Source: Candidatus Ligilactobacillus avistercoris (GTDB taxonomy: Bacteria; Bacillota; Bacilli; Lactobacillales; Lactobacillaceae). Taken from it: DNA of 64,000 nucleotides. Under the pieces are notes generated by a model. It had not been told where the DNA came from. It did no database searches and saw only the letters and a list, made by a program, of their open reading frames with translations. Shown here piece by piece: positions 26,491 through 34,663 of this stretch; position 1 is the first letter of the stretch; each line of letters starts with the position of its first letter. The stretch covers positions 114,412 through 178,411 of the forward strand of contig DWXB01000010.1 in NCBI GenBank assembly GCA_019119415.1, written 5' to 3'. Made by a program: the position numbers and the translations under genes.

Positions 26491-29328
26491 TTAGTTCGTA
26501 AATAACTCCCGGTACTGGTCCAGAGGAAAGGCGTGCTGTAACTGCAGGTCCATCCCCACCGTTCTCTTACCGTTTAGCACCTCTTCCCGGATGCTGGTTG
26601 GCACAACTTTCACCTCTCCCAGAAAGGTAAACGCCTTGCGACCATCATCGCGCTTCGCAAACAACAACATCTGCACCTGCTGGTGTCCCGCACTGACTCC
26701 TGCCAGCAGTTCCCGCACTTCAGGTGATTTCAGTGTCCGCGGACTCCGGGTATACCACCGTAAACGGTCGCCCGAGCGCAGGTCGTTCTTGTACCGGGCA
26801 CTCCGCTGGCCGGTAGTCTTCTTCACCGTAATAAAGATGGGACACACCCCTTCAACAACGCGGTACCCGTAAAGCGGGGCGCTAATATCCTTCGGCCAGT
26901 TGAGTAACCGGCACACGTCCTTTCGGGTATACTCTTTTCCGCGAGTAAACGCGGTCCGCGAATCCAGTTCTTGTGTTAACTGCAGTCCCGTAGTAACCGC
27001 GTCGGTAACTAACAGGTTGAACCAAGCGTGTTCCCGCAAGGCGATTGCCATGGGTTGCGACCAGGTATACCCGGTTGCCGTTGGGATTACCACAGCCTGG
27101 TTACCGTACTGCTTCTTGCGTGTCGTTTTGCCCGCCGCGACGTCAAAGAAATCAAGGCTGAGAACGGCCATCACCGAGGCCAGCGTAGCGGAAGCGCTCG
27201 CCGCATGGTACTGCTTAAGCGCCGCCTTATACGCTGTTTTGGTCACTTGCCCGTTCTTTTCAAGCAATAACTTCAGTAAAACCAATTCGTGGGGGCGCAG
27301 CCCGTTGACTAATTCCTGGGTGATAAACGTGAGGACCTGGTCCTCCCACCCGGTTAACGGCCGGTCGTCCTTCACCCGTGCAAGGAACTGGTTGTAGTTT
27401 TTTACCCGCGCCTGGTGGGTAAACGCCCGCGGGCTCACCGTTTCCGCGGCAGCAAAGTCGTGCATTAAAGGAATCCGCCCGCACCGCTGCTTGAGCGTTC
27501 GGTACGCCTGCTTGAGGTGCACCAGTGCATCGACCTTGGTTTGCTCCAGGCTCCGTAAGATCCGTTCCCGGGCAACGCGGGTAAAGTTAATGGTGGTAAT
27601 GCCCATGGTGGGAGGGGCGACCACGGTGTCCCGGACAGCGGGATTGGCGGCCGGGGCGTGTCCCGTTAGCGCAACCGGAATCATGTAGTTGTTCTTGTAG
27701 TTGCCGATAAAATCAAGCACGAGGACGCTCGTTTTCCCGGCAGCCCGCCGCAGGCCCCGCCCGAGCTGCTGGGTAAAGACGACCGGCGACTGGGTGCTCC
27801 GGAGCATGACCACCTGGTTGACGCACGGAATGTCAATTCCCTCGTTGAACAAATCAACGGTCATGATGTACTCAATCCGGCCAACCTCAAGGTCCCGGAC
27901 CGCCTTTGCCCGCTTAGTTGGTCCGTCAGTATTGGTCAGGGCAACTGCCGGGTGCCCCACTGCCGTAAACTGAGCAGCAATTTCTTGGGCCTCAGCTTGC
28001 CGGCTACAAAACACCAGTCCGTGGACCGGCCCATGCGTCCCGTAATAGGCCAACTGCTGTAGGACGTACTGGACCCGCTCCGGCGCCGCCAACCGTTTCA
28101 ACGGGGTTTGCTCGTCAATCACCTGATCACGATACGTATAGTCGGCCACCCCAACGTAATCAAACGGACAGACCAGGTGGTTATCAATTGCGGCCCGCAG
28201 CCTGATTTCATAGGCCACGTGATAGTCAAACAGCGCATACACATCCGCGTCGTCCATCCGTTCCGGAGTTGCCGTCATCCCCAACCAGAACTTAGGGGTA
28301 AAGAAAGCCATTACCCGCTGATAGCTCGGCGCCGGGGCCCGGTGCGCTTCATCGATGAGGATGAAATCAAACGTCGTGGGCGTAAAGTGCCGTTGCGTTT
28401 GTTCCTGTGCCACCGTTTGCACCGTTGCAAAGAGGTACTGGGCGTCCCAGTCATGCCGGTGACCACTCAAAATTCCAAAGGCATTTGCGGGACCACCAAT
28501 CACCCGGTGAAAACTTTCCCGCGCCTTAAGCGCAATTTCTTCCCGGTGCACGATGAACAAAAACCGCCGCGGCCGGAACGCCTGAACGGCAAACGCTCCC
28601 AGGTACGTCTTGCCGGTCCCGGTTGCCGACACCACGAGCGCCCGGCGTTCGCCCCGTTTCCAGGACGCCTTCAGAGTGGCCAGGGCTTCTTGCTGCATCT
28701 TATTCGGCGTAACTTTCTGGGCAGAAGTTGGGTGTACCGCAGTGGTCACCGGTGGACGATAGGTGGCGGCGTACTCCTCAAGCCATGCCGGAGTGATGGG
28801 ATGGGCGTGTTTCCATTCCGTTTCAAAGGCCGTCGTAAACTCCTGAAAAACGGTTCCGCGGGCGGTTCCTACTACCCGAAGCGTTAGCTCCCGGTTCGTG
28901 AGGAGCGCCTGCTTAGTAAAGTTAGCACTGCCCGTAAAGAGCACCTCTTCCCCCGTTGTGCGGGTGAAGGAGTAACCCTTTGCGTGGAATCCCCGACTGG
29001 TTGCCACCCGGGCGGTCACTCCCGGTAGTTTATTGAGCTCATAAAACGCTGTGGGGGGATTAAACCCGGCGTAGGTTCCAGTAATAATCTGGCCCGTCAC
29101 CCCTGCTGGCCGGTCCGCCAAAACAGCCTTCAAGGGAACCAGCATTGCCGGGGTGACAAACGCAATCATCCACCGGAAACGGGTACAGTGTTCCAGTTCA
29201 AACCGGAGATAGTTCCATAATTCTTCCCCCGGTTGGTTAGTAATCACCCGGGGACCCCACACCCCGGTGGTTTCTCCTGATGCGCCGCTAAACCCGGCAA
29301 GCAGTGCTGCTGTTAACCCCTGACCCAC
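26491..29328 (-). CDS. PLD-domain / SF2 helicase / DUF3427 fusion protein
   Basis: This 945-residue protein has three parts. Residues ~25-190 form a phospholipase-D-like nuclease domain with H115xK117 and GSANFT (133-138). Residues ~200-560 are an SF2 helicase: Walker A SATGTGKT (234-241), DEAH (326-329), MTATPER (351-357) and QQLGRGLRR (520-528). The C-terminal ~150 residues fit DUF3427. Such proteins resemble type III restriction Res subunits and are suspected of DNA repair or anti-phage work, but no defined role is known to me. The start is GTG, with AAGGAG upstream at long spacing. No methylase is nearby. Base composition is like the neighbours. Confidence 0.88.
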   Translation of the reverse strand: MGQGLTAALLAGFSGASGETTGVWGPRVITNQPGEELWNYLRFELEHCTRFRWMIAFVTPAMLVPLKAVLADRPAGVTGQIITGTYAGFNPPTAFYELNKLPGVTARVATSRGFHAKGYSFTRTTGEEVLFTGSANFTKQALLTNRELTLRVVGTARGTVFQEFTTAFETEWKHAHPITPAWLEEYAATYRPPVTTAVHPTSAQKVTPNKMQQEALATLKASWKRGERRALVVSATGTGKTYLGAFAVQAFRPRRFLFIVHREEIALKARESFHRVIGGPANAFGILSGHRHDWDAQYLFATVQTVAQEQTQRHFTPTTFDFILIDEAHRAPAPSYQRVMAFFTPKFWLGMTATPERMDDADVYALFDYHVAYEIRLRAAIDNHLVCPFDYVGVADYTYRDQVIDEQTPLKRLAAPERVQYVLQQLAYYGTHGPVHGLVFCSRQAEAQEIAAQFTAVGHPAVALTNTDGPTKRAKAVRDLEVGRIEYIMTVDLFNEGIDIPCVNQVVMLRSTQSPVVFTQQLGRGLRRAAGKTSVLVLDFIGNYKNNYMIPVALTGHAPAANPAVRDTVVAPPTMGITTINFTRVARERILRSLEQTKVDALVHLKQAYRTLKQRCGRIPLMHDFAAAETVSPRAFTHQARVKNYNQFLARVKDDRPLTGWEDQVLTFITQELVNGLRPHELVLLKLLLEKNGQVTKTAYKAALKQYHAASASATLASVMAVLSLDFFDVAAGKTTRKKQYGNQAVVIPTATGYTWSQPMAIALREHAWFNLLVTDAVTTGLQLTQELDSRTAFTRGKEYTRKDVCRLLNWPKDISAPLYGYRVVEGVCPIFITVKKTTGQRSARYKNDLRSGDRLRWYTRSPRTLKSPEVRELLAGVSAGHQQVQMLLFAKRDDGRKAFTFLGEVKVVPTSIREEVLNGKRTVGMDLQLQHAFPLDQYRELFTN

Positions 29329-29457
29329 TACTTTGTCCGCTCCTTTCGTTATTCTGGTCTTATTATACCCAGAACCCTCCTATCAGGCGACCAGTTGCTC
29401 CAGGTCGCGTCGCCCTTCCCTTCTGGTATATACTAGAAACGGAAAGAAGGAATTACG

Positions 29458-29775
29458 GTGGAAATTACCTATAGTAAAAAAGGTTGCAAGAAAGTCTTTA
29501 AAACGTATAAGCACCAGGTTGCAACCATCCAAAAGGCCGTTGCCGCCCAGCTTACCCAGCAATTTGCAACGAATTTCGCCAAAACCAAACTCGCAACCCG
29601 GATTCCCGTTGCGGGGACCAAGTGTTACGAATGCCGGGTTAACCCTCCTCAGTTACCAGCGATGCGAGTCGCCTTCACCCGGCACGGCGCTGACGCAACC
29701 GTGGAGTACCTAACAACTAACATCACAAAGGCAGACTTTACCCAGGAGCTGGAACAGTTTTTAGGGGGCAAATAA
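29458..29775 (+). CDS. small protein of unknown function, first of a gene pair
   Basis: This 105-residue basic protein starts at a GTG preceded by AGAAGGA, with a TATACT -10 box about 25 bp upstream. It has a Lys-rich N-terminal helix and a C-terminal beta-rich part (ECRVNPPQLPAMRVAF). The shape is loosely like RelE/ParE-type toxins, but I cannot confirm any family. It is 1 bp from the next gene and divergent from the helicase. Confidence 0.6.
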   Translation: MEITYSKKGCKKVFKTYKHQVATIQKAVAAQLTQQFATNFAKTKLATRIPVAGTKCYECRVNPPQLPAMRVAFTRHGADATVEYLTTNITKADFTQELEQFLGGK

Positions 29776-29776
29776 A

Positions 29777-30043
29777 ATGAAACTGATTGAACTGAAACAG
29801 GCACAAAAAACAGCCCTTACCAACCTCAAAAAACGCCGGAAACAGGAACTGGGATTTTACACGTTTAAAAAGGACCGGTCCGTGCGCATTAAGTTGATTG
29901 ATGACGGCGGAGCCGAACTGATTGAACACGGGTACGCCGAGGAACGCACCCAGCTTGACGGGCAAAACGCCAAGCGGGCCCTGAAACGGGCGTTCAGCCG
30001 GGAATTTCCCCGGAGTCATAAGGTGTACGTTCAGGAACACTGA
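29777..30043 (+). CDS. small basic protein of unknown function, second of a gene pair
   Basis: This 88-residue protein is rich in Lys and Arg. A helical N-terminus (KQAQKTALTNLKKRRKQ) is followed by beta-type sequence (SVRIKLIDDGGAELIEHGY) and a basic end. It follows its partner by 1 bp, so the two are cotranscribed. No family is recognised; it could bind nucleic acid. Confidence 0.6.
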   Translation: MKLIELKQAQKTALTNLKKRRKQELGFYTFKKDRSVRIKLIDDGGAELIEHGYAEERTQLDGQNAKRALKRAFSREFPRSHKVYVQEH

Positions 30044-30076
30044 TTAACCTAGGTAGCGTAAACAGCCCACCAAAGA

Positions 30077-30156
30077 AATAAGCGCGGTGATTGGATACCC
30101 ATCCGCCTGCAGCAATCCCCTTCAAGCGATGCGGCTCTTCACCACGCTTATTTTTT
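30077..30156. terminator. bidirectional terminator after small gene pair
   Basis: AATAAGCGCGGTGA pairs with TCACCACGCTTATT (one mismatch) around a long loop and is followed by TTTT; it also lies at the end of yaaA on the other strand. Confidence 0.65.
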
Positions 30157-30159
30157 CGC

Positions 30160-30921
30160 CTAATTTTCCTCATCCTGAATAAAGACGTACCGGGTTGGAC
30201 TTGAAAATTCCGGGCGGTACCGGTAGCCCCGGGTTTGAAACTGCTGGGCATCTTCGGGATGGGCGACGTTATTTTCTGCAAGGTAGCGGACCATCTCACC
30301 GCGGGCCATCTTCGCCAACGTTCCCCGCTGGACCACCCGCCCGTCAATTAATTTACCAAAAACACAGTCAATCAGCTGTTCGTCCGGTTGCAGGTACCGC
30401 CGCACCGCCCGGGCAAACATCGCCGAAGCAACGTTTAACACAACTTTTCCGTTCCGAAACGCCGCATCGTGCAACTTAGCTCCCCAAAAATCCGGGAGGT
30501 TACGGCTGCCATTCACGTGAATCTTGGCCTTCAGCTCTAACCGGTACGGGGCGACCCCGTCAAACGGACGGAGTGCGCCGTAAAAGCCCGACAGGATCGT
30601 TATGTGGTCTTGCAGGTAGGCGAGCCCGTGATCAGTAAACAAGTCGGGCGCCATGTACTGGTACGCGAGTCCCTGAAAGGCCATAATTGCCGGCGTAAGG
30701 TTATGCTCCAGGTTCATGGTTTGAAGGGCATGGTAGCTTGCCTTAGTAATCCGGTCACTTGCATGCCACATCACTGCCAGTTCGTCATAACTCATTGCCC
30801 GTAAATAATCCCGGATGATCCGCGCATCATCCAGGTACAGGGGCCGGGTCACGTCCTGAAAGTCATCCGTATCCCGCACCATCTTCTTGGCGGGCGAAAT
30901 AATAATTCCAAGTTGTTCCAT
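30160..30921 (-). CDS. yaaA: peroxide stress protein YaaA
   Basis: This 253-residue member of the YaaA (DUF328) family begins with the typical IIISPAKKM and contains FQGLAYQYM, LSGFYGALRP and FVFGK-like segments of the family. E. coli YaaA limits free iron and DNA damage under peroxide stress; the fold binds DNA. It starts 2 bp after the upstream gene ends, so the pair is cotranscribed. Confidence 0.92.
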   Translation of the reverse strand: MEQLGIIISPAKKMVRDTDDFQDVTRPLYLDDARIIRDYLRAMSYDELAVMWHASDRITKASYHALQTMNLEHNLTPAIMAFQGLAYQYMAPDLFTDHGLAYLQDHITILSGFYGALRPFDGVAPYRLELKAKIHVNGSRNLPDFWGAKLHDAAFRNGKVVLNVASAMFARAVRRYLQPDEQLIDCVFGKLIDGRVVQRGTLAKMARGEMVRYLAENNVAHPEDAQQFQTRGYRYRPEFSSPTRYVFIQDEEN

Positions 30922-30923
30922 GT

Positions 30924-32417
30924 TTATTCCACCCCCGCAACGAGGTCCGCGACGACCTGGTCGTTAACCTTCATCTGCGCATCGTCTCCCAGCAAAAAGA
31001 TTGGCGTGTGCTGATCGTCCATGAAAAACGGTAGGTTAAGGTTAATGCCATGGGCATGGACGGAATGGAACCCGTTCGCGTACTGGTACGCGAACGACCC
31101 GTGCGGCACCACCAGCCGCTCCACTGCCCGGAACGACCGAGCGTGTTTTCCCGGTCCCTGCTCAACCGCTAACCAGTTGCGGTGCTGCTTATCCCGGCGG
31201 AGCGTCCGCTGGTTCATTACGGGCGTTGCCGCCTGAACCAGGGCATCCGTGAGGCTTGCGATCACGGGGATGAATGCTTCCCTCTGTTCTTCCTCAACAA
31301 ACCGCCGCACATCCCGGACAAGCTGCAGCCGGGCTGTCAGCGCAAACCGATCAAAGAGTGCCCGCTGTGCATCCTCAGTCGGTTGCGCCTTAATCCAGCG
31401 GACACTTACCCACTGCTCATTCAGGGTCCGGAAAAGGACGCGCGCCGCCTGATTGCGCCCTTCTTTTCGCAACCAGCGGTAGGCATCCAGGGTTGCTTGG
31501 GCTTGGGCCATAAAGGCTACCCCCGTCCCCTGCGAAATTCGGTCCGGGTGCGCGCTTTCGGACCACTGCGGTACGGGCTGCGCCTTAAATTGTTCCATCA
31601 ACTGGTGGTGCAGCTGCTGGAACTGCCGCCGTTCCCTATTGGTAGGATGACCCACCTTAAAAATAGCAGCCACAGTGGCGTCCAGCAGGCCGGCCACCAG
31701 CAACGATGTTCCGGTCACATCGTCAGTGAGCACTGCCGGCAAGTAGTACCCGTGAGTAAATAAGGAATTTATTCCGTAAAACACCAGGTGGCAGTAATTG
31801 TGCTGATCGGCCAGCACATACCGGGCAACGTCCGCAATACTACTAATTTTGGGCCCATGGCCCCATACTTCCGGGTCCGTCCGGTACCACGTTTTCCGGC
31901 GATCATCGCGCCCAAACGACGCTAAATCACAGTACTGCATCCGCTGTTCGACCGTATTGAACGCCGTCCGTTCATCATCAATTTGTTGGGCTAACCAGCT
32001 GGCAAGACTCATATGGTACTGACCCCAACACTGCCCGTCCTGAGCAGCAAACGCCGAAGCCAGTGGTTCCCGGTCCATAAACGAATCGGGCTGGGAACAG
32101 ATTGCCCTTGTCCACAGGTACTGCCGTAACCGGCTTGAATGGTAAAAGAGTTGCGCCCGGGCAACGCTTTCCCCGTAGTCGTGCAGAATAAATAATAAGA
32201 AAACGCCCCGCTCGTAGATGGGCCGTGAAATTACCCGGGCAGCCGCCAGCATGTGGCGGTTAACCAATGCCCGGTAATCATCCGCTAACGTACAGGTCAA
32301 CCGCACCATCTGCCGCACCGTCTTAGTCGCGGTCTGATCGGAGAGCCGGACCACCTGGTTTTCCGCCGCTAACAGGGCGGTTAGTTGTTTAATTAGGGCC
32401 AGCGCATCTGCTGTCAT
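30924..32417 (-). CDS. DUF5677-like protein of unknown function
   Basis: This 497-residue, largely helical protein has an N-terminal segment (LAAARVISRPIYERGVFLLFIL) that resembles the DUF5677 pattern in which an Arg and Glu lie in a helix; the family match is tentative. The ATG at 32417 is preferred over GTG at 32426 because AAGGAAGG then has proper spacing. It precedes yaaA by 2 bp and lies about 65 bp downstream of a structured RNA, whose terminator separates the two. Confidence 0.6.
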   Translation of the reverse strand: MTADALALIKQLTALLAAENQVVRLSDQTATKTVRQMVRLTCTLADDYRALVNRHMLAAARVISRPIYERGVFLLFILHDYGESVARAQLFYHSSRLRQYLWTRAICSQPDSFMDREPLASAFAAQDGQCWGQYHMSLASWLAQQIDDERTAFNTVEQRMQYCDLASFGRDDRRKTWYRTDPEVWGHGPKISSIADVARYVLADQHNYCHLVFYGINSLFTHGYYLPAVLTDDVTGTSLLVAGLLDATVAAIFKVGHPTNRERRQFQQLHHQLMEQFKAQPVPQWSESAHPDRISQGTGVAFMAQAQATLDAYRWLRKEGRNQAARVLFRTLNEQWVSVRWIKAQPTEDAQRALFDRFALTARLQLVRDVRRFVEEEQREAFIPVIASLTDALVQAATPVMNQRTLRRDKQHRNWLAVEQGPGKHARSFRAVERLVVPHGSFAYQYANGFHSVHAHGINLNLPFFMDDQHTPIFLLGDDAQMKVNDQVVADLVAGVE

Positions 32418-32481
32418 TAAGCCCACCTTCCTTAGTCACTTTCTCTCCCCATCTTACCAAAAAGTACTGGGAATTAGCACG

Positions 32482-32640
32482 AAAAGGAGGTTATCACGTC
32501 AGATAACCTCCTCCGTTATGGTAATGGTCTGTGGGAGACCCACAGATGGGGGATGAAAGTATGCGTTGTTCGGGCAAAACGCTTTTACCCCGCATCGGGG
32601 CCGTGGAGAAATTTCACTTTTTACCCGCGCACATTTTCAC
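32482..32640 (-). ncRNA. structured RNA with own promoter and terminator
   Basis: On the - strand, TTGAAG (32673-32668) and TATACT (32650-32645) are spaced 17 bp apart, an excellent promoter. About 155 bases follow and end in GGAGGTTATC/GATAACCTCC plus TTTT. In between, GGGTGAAA pairs with TTTCATCCC, TGCG with CGCA and GGGTAAAA with TTTTGCCC (one wobble) to form a long, interrupted stem closed by CCCCG/CGGGG; a perfect TCTGTGGG/CCCACAGA hairpin follows. There is no reading frame. The long bulged rod recalls 6S RNA, but it might also be an attenuating leader for the gene downstream. Confidence 0.6.
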
Positions 32641-32644
32641 CCTT

Positions 32645-32673
32645 AGTATAGAAACGCCCCCCTTTGGCTTCAA
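32645..32673 (-). promoter_or_regulatory. sigma-A promoter of the structured RNA
   Basis: TTGAAG and TATACT lie at the ideal 17-bp spacing on the - strand; the predicted start falls at about 32638. Confidence 0.75.
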
Positions 32674-32852
32674 ATAATATGCTCACGCGATCCTGGCAGC
32701 CAGTTTACCAATCATCGCATGCTTATTAAAAAACGAACACTTTCGCTTATAGCTAATTGATAATTGGTCGGTTAACTAACAAACGGTTATGGTACACTTA
32801 ATAACGGTGCATTTTTCATTATTATTTGATCACCAAAGGAGGAATTATCACA

Positions 32853-34481
32853 ATGGGTGATTTATCTAAGGCCAATAAAAAATCATACATAAGTTGGCCG
32901 GTCCTCGCCCTAATGGATTTCGTGACGGTCATTGGTTTTGACGATTTAATTTACAACTTCCAAAACCAGGGACTAAGCGTCATTACGTCGTGGATCATTA
33001 TGCTCTTTTTCTACGTTATTCCGTATTCTTTAATGGTCGGCCACCTTGGGTCGGCGTTTAGCAACGAAGGGGGCGGTTTAAGTTCATGGGTCCGGGGAAC
33101 CAGCGGCGAATTTCTCGGCTACTTCACCGCCTGGACGTACTGGGCCGCCTCAATTCCCTACGTGGTTGATACGGCAAACTCCATCGTCGTTGGGTTAGGC
33201 TGGGCCTTTAACGGCAACGACCACCTCGAACACGCCCTTTCCAACAGCATGTTTGCCCTCTTAAGCCTAATTGTTTTCGTGGTATTTATCGTTATCCAGT
33301 CGCGGTTTAAACACTCCATGGAAGTTCTCAGTACCATCGGGGGCGTGGCCATGTTTGGGATGACCGTACTGTTTGTTATCATGACGATTACGGCCATTGC
33401 GATGGGCGGCCACATTGCCACCCAACCGATGAACCTGCACGCCATCTTACCGAAGTTTAATTTCAAGTACTTTGCGACGGTCGGCATGCTGATTTATGCC
33501 ATGAACGGGGCCGAACTAGTTGCGCCGTTTGTGACCCGGATGAAGAAACCAAAGACGGACTTCCCAAAGGCAATGATCATGTTGGCAGTCATGACCGCCT
33601 TCTTAACCATCTTCGGGTCCTTCTCCCTGGGAGTCTTCTTTAACGCCCACCACCTGCCAAACGACCTTAAAATGAACGGATCGTACTACGCCTTCCAGGC
33701 CCTCGGACGGCACTATCACATGGGGAACTTCTTCATGTACTGCTTCGCATGGACCGAGGTCTTTTACCTGGCCGCCCTGCTAGCGGTATTACTTGATGCC
33801 ATGACCCGGATGTTGATTTCGGATACCGGGACTAAGTACATGCCGAAGTTTTTGCGGAAGACAAACGCCGCGGGACTCCCAATCAACGGGTACATCCTTA
33901 CGTGCGTTCTAAGTGCGTTCATCATTGGTCTGGGAATCTTCTTGCCTGACATGAACGACATCTTCAACTGGCTGCTGAACTTAAACGGGATCGTCTCGCC
34001 AGGAGTAACCTGCTGGATCTTCTTCGCCTTCATTATGGTGCGGCTCAAGCAGGACCAATTCCCGTCCACCTACGTTTACATTAAGAACCGGAAGTTTGCG
34101 TTGGTTGTTGGGTGGTGGATGTTGATTGTCACGGCAATTGCCACCATCCTTGGAATTGCCCCACAGGACGTCACCACGTTCTCCGGCACCTGGTGGTATG
34201 AACTGGTCATCAACATCATTGCCATTGTCGTCCTCGTCGGTCTGGGAATTATCCTGCCGTACATCACCCGGCGGGAACGGCGCAGCACAACCGGCGTGGC
34301 CTTTACCAAACCGCAGTGGATTAGCATGGTCGCCATTTTGCTTGTCGCCCTCATTAGTGCCTTTTACTTGGGCGGAACCCACCTCACCAGTCGGTGGTGG
34401 CTAATTGGGATTATCGCCGTACTCACGGCGGTGTTACTGATCATTATCGGCAAGCCGGAACATGACCGGCAAAACTCATAA
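32853..34481 (+). CDS. APC family amino acid permease
   Basis: This 542-residue protein has about twelve membrane helices plus extra C-terminal ones. The first helix region (DFVTVIGFDDLIYNFQNQGLS) and a conserved AMNGAELVAPF in helix 6 fit the APC superfamily. The substrate is not clear; related lactobacillus proteins are listed as amino acid or glutamate-type permeases. The ATG at 32853 has AAAGGAGG upstream and is preferred over an earlier start at 32826. Confidence 0.83.
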   Translation: MGDLSKANKKSYISWPVLALMDFVTVIGFDDLIYNFQNQGLSVITSWIIMLFFYVIPYSLMVGHLGSAFSNEGGGLSSWVRGTSGEFLGYFTAWTYWAASIPYVVDTANSIVVGLGWAFNGNDHLEHALSNSMFALLSLIVFVVFIVIQSRFKHSMEVLSTIGGVAMFGMTVLFVIMTITAIAMGGHIATQPMNLHAILPKFNFKYFATVGMLIYAMNGAELVAPFVTRMKKPKTDFPKAMIMLAVMTAFLTIFGSFSLGVFFNAHHLPNDLKMNGSYYAFQALGRHYHMGNFFMYCFAWTEVFYLAALLAVLLDAMTRMLISDTGTKYMPKFLRKTNAAGLPINGYILTCVLSAFIIGLGIFLPDMNDIFNWLLNLNGIVSPGVTCWIFFAFIMVRLKQDQFPSTYVYIKNRKFALVVGWWMLIVTAIATILGIAPQDVTTFSGTWWYELVINIIAIVVLVGLGIILPYITRRERRSTTGVAFTKPQWISMVAILLVALISAFYLGGTHLTSRWWLIGIIAVLTAVLLIIIGKPEHDRQNS

Positions 34482-34545
34482 GGACGCTTGTCTTTTGTTG
34501 GGGAAGTCGCTATAATGGTTGGGTTGTTATTAATTAGGTTATATT

Positions 34546-34575
34546 CGTCGTTCCGTTTAGGGACGGCGTTTTCTT
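34546..34575 (+). terminator. terminator of APC permease gene
   Basis: CGTCGTTCC pairs fully (with wobbles) with GGGACGGCG and is followed by TTTTCTTTT. Confidence 0.75.
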
Positions 34576-34602
34576 TTACATCACATTACCTGGAAAAAAC
34601 AA

Positions 34603-34639
34603 GGGGGCTGCGCATTCTAGCACAGCCTCCATTATTTTT
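34603..34639. terminator. terminator of convergent APC permease gene
   Basis: GGGGGCTG pairs with CAGCCTCC; T-rich tails lie on both strands (a long T stretch on the - side). Confidence 0.75.
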
Positions 34640-34663
34640 CATAGAACTGACTTAACCCGCTCT

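Noticed and set aside
28108..28887. 259-residue ORF on the + strand
   Set aside because: It is antisense to the conserved helicase motifs, is Arg/Pro-rich in the manner of shadow frames, and has no ribosome binding site.
26491..29328. Type III restriction enzyme
   Set aside because: The helicase core fits, but no Mod methylase is adjacent and the nuclease is of the PLD type with a DUF3427 tail.
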